Both the position numbers and the translations under genes were made by a program. The notes under the pieces are model-generated. The model was not told the origin of the DNA, did not search any database, and saw only the letters and a program-made list of their open reading frames with translations. From Pilaira anomala (taxonomy: Eukaryota > Mucoromycota > Mucoromycetes > Mucorales > Mucoraceae): DNA of 64,000 bases. Of this stretch, positions 59,334 to 64,000 are shown piece by piece. The DNA is taken from NCBI GenBank assembly GCA_025716855.1, contig JAIXMQ010000027.1, positions 1 to 64,000 on the forward strand. The letters are read 5' to 3'. Position 1 is the first letter of the stretch, and each line of letters begins with the position of its first letter.

Positions 59334-60692
59334 TTATAAATTATAGTCTGGTTCACTATCAGATGATGATGATGATGATGATGAAGAGGAAGAGATAATC
59401 GATGTAGAAGACGTAGCTTGTTGTTGTTTCATTTGATTCTTTGCTTTAGTAATTGAATCCAATACAGTATCTACTTTCTTTGGTCTTGTGTCTTGTTCTT
59501 CTTCTTCATCATCATCTTCAGATGCAAAATCGTCAATATATACAGACCGTTGTGTTGGACGACGAGAAAATACATCATCTGGATATTCTTCTTCTTCACT
59601 ATCTATTTCTTCTACTTGACTATTATCCTCTTCATCACCATAAGAATGAATCATTTCTATATCACTATTATCATTATCCTCATCGTCATCATCAGGAATA
59701 CTAATTAATTCACTATTGTGGTTGTCATCATCATCATCACTAAGATTTATAATTCTTCTACGCTTTCGATTATTTCTTACAACAGGTTCCATTTCTATTA
59801 TAACTGTTATTTCATGTACTCCTCAAAATTTATATATAAACGTATATATATATATATATAAATACCTTCATCTTCATCTTCATCTTCATCTAATATACTA
59901 TCATCTATCACATCCTCAAATTCTACTTGCCCGTCATCTACTATGAAATCGTCTAAATCTTCTTGTGGATCCATATGAGATCCTGCATCTGACTGCAGGT
60001 TATAATCACTTTCGTTATCGTTCACAATACTACCATTATCGTAATGAATCATACAATGGCCGCAGTAATTTTCCTCGTCTAATTCCCAACCACAATTCGA
60101 ACAACGATGACTACAATGTATATATAAATTAATATGTAAATATGTGTATGTGTGTATATAGCTTACATAACACCGTCTTGATCTTGATCACGAATATAAC
60201 TCGATTGGTTTTCTACTGGATACAAAGTTTCCCAATCTGCACGAGTTAATTTCTTATCTAATATAACATTCTCAGGCCTTAATAAATCGCCTATGTAAAA
60301 ATCTATCAGCAAATGTATAATTGGGTTGTATTTTGTTTCTCATACATATATCTTGTAAGGCAATGATAGGTACAGGTTGACGAATAGCAGGCACTCTACA
60401 TTTAGGACAGCATTTCTTTTGTTGAAACCAGAGAAGAATACAACTACCACAAAATGAATGTCCTGTATTTTATCATGAGTTGGAGTGAAGAGAGAGGCTC
60501 GTGTTTGTGCTGTATAACACTTACCGCAGTTTAATAAATGAGGATCGTGATAAAGACCTGTGCAAATAGTGCATTTGGTTTCTAAATAGAGTTTTTTTTT
60601 TTTTTTAATGGTTGACATGGTGGGAAAAAAAAAGGTCAAGTACCTTCTTCGATCTTTGATAGTATATTTGAAGCCTTTTGTTGTTCTGACAT
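59334..60692 (-). CDS. RING-finger E3 ubiquitin ligase, CHFR-like
   Basis: Predicted E3 ligase. The start at 60690-60692 (MSEQQKASNILSKIEE). The RING domain is spread over exons 2 and 3: CTICTGLYHDPHLLNCG, then HSFCGSC and CCPKCRVPAIRQPVP, with C3HC4 spacing. A following exon has DLLRPENVILDKKLTRADWE and a second Cys-rich patch, CSNCGWELDEENYCGHC, as in CHFR-type proteins. The C-terminal half (two exons) is a long Asp/Glu-rich acidic tail with a Ser run and ends PDYNL at 59334. About 380 residues. No FHA domain is visible, unlike animal CHFR. RING residues are complete, so it should bind zinc and E2. Confidence 0.85.
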
Positions 60693-61026
60693 GATCTTCA
60701 CAAGTGTATAGAAGAGGAAATAAAAAAGAAATAAAAAAAAAAGTGTGTGTGTGGTGTAATACTAATTGATTTACCGAACAAAGCCACGTTAATGTCTTGT
60801 ATTACAGTGCTTGTCAAACATTGCATCGTCTAATGACTTATCCGCAGGAATTATTTAATGAATACAGGTACTTTATTAAGCTATAACTTTGTGTCAAGTC
60901 ATTTTTTTTTTGAATAATATACTATTACAGAGTGAACTGAGTCCTGTGATATGTAGAGTGAATTTATTATACACATACAACATGATTTTCGAAAATAAAT
61001 TTTTTTTTTTTAAAAAAAAAACGCGT
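60693..61026. other. Intergenic region
   Basis: A 334-bp AT-rich gap between the unrecognised gene at 61027-61680 and the RING gene start. It contains A runs near 60730-60740 and 60998-61020. No gene seen. Confidence 0.5.
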
Positions 61027-61680
61027 TCAAGATAAAAGTTGTCTAGGATTAATCTGATGTCCTTCACAAATACCTTCAAATACACGCCAATAATCCCAAT
61101 AACCATATAAGCTAGCGGTTTGATAAATTTGTTTTGCTAATTTAGTGAGAATGGGTTGAGAACCAGGCCAAATTTGACAAAGCTCCATAATCTCATATGG
61201 TTTTACGGTATGATCTAGTTCTAAAAAGGCATCGTTATGATTGCTTTCGATTTGATAACTCTTTTTATTCGCCCCTGAAACTTGTGTTGCATATTGTACG
61301 ATTTGTAATGTAAACGTATTGGTTTGTACTGTAGAGGATAAGATACCTAATAAATCTTCGGAAAGAAATGCAAGTCCGTGACAGTGTTTGTTATTTGTTT
61401 GGGTTTGGAATGATTTGGATAGGATTGAAAGTGTTTCTCGTTCAACTGCATTGGCATGAGAAGCTAAATGAAGTACATGTTTCTCTATTGTGGGGTATAT
61501 ATTTGGTGGCGATTGTACAAAACTAGAAATACAAATTGTGTTGCCAAACGTCCATTGAGGAGAAGAAGTTAATATTTCGTCTTCTTCTTCGGCTGACGTC
61601 GTTTCAAGTGATTTTATAGAATGTTTAATAATAAGTGGAATGGTCAAATATCCAATTGATAAAGTAACCGAGATGGTCAT
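61027..61680 (-). CDS. Unrecognised single-exon protein
   Basis: Open reading frame of 217 residues with coding-like composition, not recognised. It begins MTISVTLSIGYLTIPLIIKH, a hydrophobic N-terminus that could be a signal or membrane anchor. After an acidic TSAEEEDE stretch the rest is soluble and helical-looking (NIYPTIEKHVLHLASHANAVERETLSILSKSF, QPILTKLAKQIYQTASLYG) with aromatic YGYWDYWRVFEG near the end. Not interrupted, so plausibly a real gene; it could also be the last exon of a longer one. Function unknown. Confidence 0.6.
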   Translation of the reverse strand: MTISVTLSIGYLTIPLIIKHSIKSLETTSAEEEDEILTSSPQWTFGNTICISSFVQSPPNIYPTIEKHVLHLASHANAVERETLSILSKSFQTQTNNKHCHGLAFLSEDLLGILSSTVQTNTFTLQIVQYATQVSGANKKSYQIESNHNDAFLELDHTVKPYEIMELCQIWPGSQPILTKLAKQIYQTASLYGYWDYWRVFEGICEGHQINPRQLLS

Positions 61681-62065
61681 TAGAAGCGATGTTGAAAAGA
61701 GAGAGATTATGTAAAATTTAATTGTGACGAGGATTTATTTTTATTTTTTTATAAAAAAAAAAAAAAGGTGATACTTGATTTGATCATACGTTTTTTGTTT
61801 GTGTGTGTTTGTGAGTGTAAGTGTGAGTGTATGAGCTCCAATGGATAAATCGACAATTGGACATGTAATATAAAGAATGATATACAAAAGAGAGAAAAAA
61901 GTCTGTATACATGTAGCTTTTTGGTATGTGAATGTATGTAACTACAATGCCACCAAAAAAAAAAAACTAAGGCACTTTAACTAGGCGATTCCAAGTCATA
62001 ACTCTGTATTATATTATTACTAAATAGAATCAAGGGAAAAAGTTTACCTACCCAAATTTTAAAAT
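61681..62065. other. Intergenic region
   Basis: A 385-bp AT-rich gap with a (GT)-rich GTGTGAGTG strip near 61800-61830. It includes the 5' region of the unrecognised gene and the 3' end of the SAM-HMG gene. Confidence 0.45.
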
Positions 62066-62928
62066 TTAATAATTTACCTTGTCTTTTCCATCGGATATGG
62101 ATATATTCATAACGTAATCCGAGTTGGCGTGTAATGCTAATCTTTCATACTTTTCCTTTTCAGCTGGACCTAATACACTCCATCTGTCATAAGCAATTAA
62201 TCTTATTTCAGATAAAGTCTTTTCACGATAATCTGATTTCAATTCGTTTATGAATTCATCAAATGCAAGTACAGGTTTTGAAGGTACATATTGTTTACGT
62301 TTTCTATGATTGACATAGGCTCTAGGACTGCGCCTTGACGATGAAGAAGAATCATAAAAAGTTCCTGGTTTAGGCATATGTGAAATACCTAAAAAGTAAT
62401 ATTATAATTATTATTATTATAATTATTATTATTATTATTTATTATATATAAAAAAATGAGGAGAAAAATCAATTTTACCTGGTTCATCATATCCATAGTT
62501 TATTAAAATGGGCGTAGAGATAGGAACACCACGAGAAGTAGCGATCGCCCTCTGAAGTAACTATTAATTGCATTAGCATTGAATTAGTTATAAGTTAATA
62601 TGACGTACAATAACAATAATAAAATAAAAATAAAAAATAATAATCGAAAACCATCAAAATTGTCACACAATACCTACTCGTCTATGTCCACGTTTAACGT
62701 TGAGTGAAATTAAATCAGATTCTGTGATATCAAATAACTATATATATTACATATAGGAGAGAGAAACATAAGAAAAAGGGAGATTAATTTATATTTTTCT
62801 ATTCAGTTACTTACAGATAATAACCTGTCGAATCCTTCTTGAACAAATACTTCAAAATACTGTGATAAATTGTATCGACTTAAAAAGTTTCTTACTTGAT
62901 CCAAATCTTCATTTAAACTATATACCAT
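62066..62928 (-). CDS. SAM domain plus HMG-box protein
   Basis: The start at 62926-62928 gives MVYSLNEDLDQVRNFLSRYN. Exons 1-3 encode a sterile alpha motif: FLSRYNLSQYFEVFVQEGFD, then LFDITESDLISLNVKRGHRR and LLQRAIATSRG, with the typical E/F-G/D-L pattern. The last exon holds an HMG box: PSKPVLAFDEFINELKSDYR, then LSEIRLIAYDRWSVLGPAEKEKYERLA. A basic stretch (NHRKRKQY) and a Ser run sit before it. The frame ends KDKVNY at 62066; an alternative splice (GTAAAT to TTTAG) would end it right after KDK. About 210 residues. HMG proteins bind DNA; the SAM domain would mediate pairing. Not a clear match to sexM/sexP. Confidence 0.78.
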
Positions 62929-63114
62929 CTTCTATTTAAACCAAACACATTACGTAGTTGGTTAGTTTAAATAACTCTACTTTCAATTCATTTTATTCAA
63001 AAAAAAAAGAAAAAAAAAAAGAGAGAACAACTCATTTACTTTATTAATTATTTTAATGAATTAAGCACAAAAAAAAAAAAAGAAAAAAAAAAAAAAATTA
63101 TATAGGAGATACAC

Positions 63115-63145
<31 letters not shown>

Positions 63146-63576
63146 CAATCTCTCATTTTCGATTGATTTTTTCGAGAACAGTTTTTATACAAAAATGGGT
63201 GAATTGTGACCAATAACTCTTTTTGTGTTAAAAGCTCCTTTAAGCGTAAGTAAATAAAATAGTTATTTTTTTTCCCCTATTAAAAGAAGCCCTTGAACTC
63301 GTGTTTTTATAATTATTGACGTTTTAGCCTCGATTCTCACTTTCTCTTTTTATTTTGCATAAAAAAAAAGCATTCTAAATTAGACTCCCTTTGTTGTCTC
63401 TCTCACTCTCTCACTCTCTCTTTATCTATATAAGCACTTAAAATAGAAATTACATTACCCTTAAATAACAACTTTAAATTTATTTATTTTGTCTGGTTAT
63501 AAATACGCTTTTTTTATTATTATTTTATTTTTTAATCTCTTTTTTTTTTCTTTTCTTTTATCTAATTATATAAAAA
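62929..63576. promoter_or_regulatory. Divergent intergenic region, SAM-HMG gene / Gln-rich gene
   Basis: About 650 bp between two opposed starts. It holds long A runs (63115-63142) and a CT-rich CTCTCACTCTC strip near 63398-63422, then a T-rich leader. It probably contains both promoters. Confidence 0.45.
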
Positions 63577-64000
63577 ATGACTTCATCTTCCTGTATTCAA
63601 CAAAGATTTATTAATCCAAACTCACTTACACAACAGCAACAACAGCAATTGCAACAAATACAAGATCAGCATCAACAGCAACATCAGCAACATAATGATT
63701 ATAATCAATTCTTAAAGAGACAGCAACAACAACAGCAACAGCAGCAACAACAACAACAACAACAACAACAACATAGCAGAAGGTTTAGTTACACAAGTAT
63801 GCTATCTGATGCTGATCCATGTTACATGCCAACCAATTCATCACCCTCAAATGATAGTGAAGATTATGTTCAACAGGATACTCCACCTCCATCATCTGTT
63901 AGTCCAGTTTCAGTTACATCCTTTATTGATCCTATCTATGTTGATATTCAAACAAAAGGTTCCGTGTATCATCCAATGATGATGGATCATGGTAGACAGC
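63577..64000 (+). CDS. Glutamine-rich protein, N-terminal part (runs off the window)
   Basis: Open reading from the ATG at 63577 (MTSSSCIQQRFINPNSLTQQ) to the window edge with no stop. Two Gln-rich tracts are coded by CAG/CAA repeats at about 63629-63695 and 63719-63775 (a run of about 18 Gln). Then RRFSYTSMLSDADPCYMP, a Ser/Pro-rich TPPPSSVSPVSV and IDPIYVDIQTKG. Poly-Gln with Ser/Pro is common in fungal transcription regulators, but no DNA-binding domain is visible in this part, so the family is unknown. Confidence 0.75.
   Translation, partial: MTSSSCIQQRFINPNSLTQQQQQQLQQIQDQHQQQHQQHNDYNQFLKRQQQQQQQQQQQQQQQQQHSRRFSYTSMLSDADPCYMPTNSSPSNDSEDYVQQDTPPPSSVSPVSVTSFIDPIYVDIQTKGSVYHPMMMDHGRQ
63719..63775 (+). 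repeat. CAG/CAA repeat coding poly-Gln
   Basis: Mixed CAG and CAA triplets coding an uninterrupted glutamine run in the N-terminal part of the partial gene. Confidence 0.85.

Noticed and set aside
62060..62070. Extra downstream exon for the SAM-HMG gene
   Set aside because: The only nearby acceptor (TTTAG at about 62020) gives an immediate stop, so it would not add residues.

Overview
The window is nuclear DNA of a filamentous fungus, most likely an early-diverging one (Mucoromycota, probably Mucorales). Supporting signs are a very AT-rich composition with long poly-A/poly-T tracts, many short GT-AG introns of about 50-100 bp, a fungal-type elongation factor 3, a Trk-type potassium transporter, a two-finger SreA/Fep1-type GATA factor, NDT80/PhoG and SAM-HMG regulators, and a spliced Fanzor gene. 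Species cannot be fixed from sequence alone. I saw no tRNA, rRNA or CRISPR array.

Layout. 1-6.2 kb: CTNNBL1 (minus, cut by the left edge) lies head to head with CWC21 (plus), both spliceosomal; then OMA1 protease and an E2 ubiquitin-conjugating enzyme on the minus strand. 6.3-9.4 kb: a complete 3,055-bp DNA element with 32-bp terminal inverted repeats and TA target duplication, carrying one intact two-intron Fanzor gene (eukaryotic TnpB-like RNA-guided nuclease). It is inserted about 100 bp upstream of the E2 start codon. 10.3-12.2 kb: NDT80/PhoG transcription factor (minus). 12.2-16.2 kb: a gene-poor stretch. 16.2-21.1 kb: TACO1/YebC (plus) converging on IRE1 (minus). 21.1-23.7 kb: gene-poor, holding two related foldback MITEs with TTA duplications and an older palindromic remnant. 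23.7-26.2 kb: ZNF830 and NOP13, head to head. 27.9-31.4 kb: PP2A B subunit converging on CDK10.

31.5-33.4 kb: a transposon graveyard (MULE/FAR1-like and Tc1/mariner-like fragments). 33.5-39.8 kb: a small mitochondrial-type protein, elongation factor 3 and a SET-MYND protein. 42-45.3 kb: a small secreted expansin-like protein and pyruvate dehydrogenase E2. 45.5-48.3 kb: GATA iron-type repressor and an unrecognised gene with an in-frame stop problem. 49.5-50.2 kb: a broken member of what looks like a dispersed family. 51.5-53.8 kb: kelch-type membrane protein. 55.3-59.2 kb: PPR-like protein and Trk potassium transporter. 59.3-63 kb: RING E3 ligase, an unrecognised protein and a SAM-HMG-box protein (all minus). 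63.6 kb to the end: the start of a glutamine-rich protein.

Most genes are single-copy housekeeping genes with no operon-like logic. Three encode spliceosome-associated factors (CTNNBL1, CWC21, ZNF830). The most interesting system is the Fanzor element: intact nuclease, defined ends and a 3' noncoding tail that could hold its guide RNA, but no transposase of its own.
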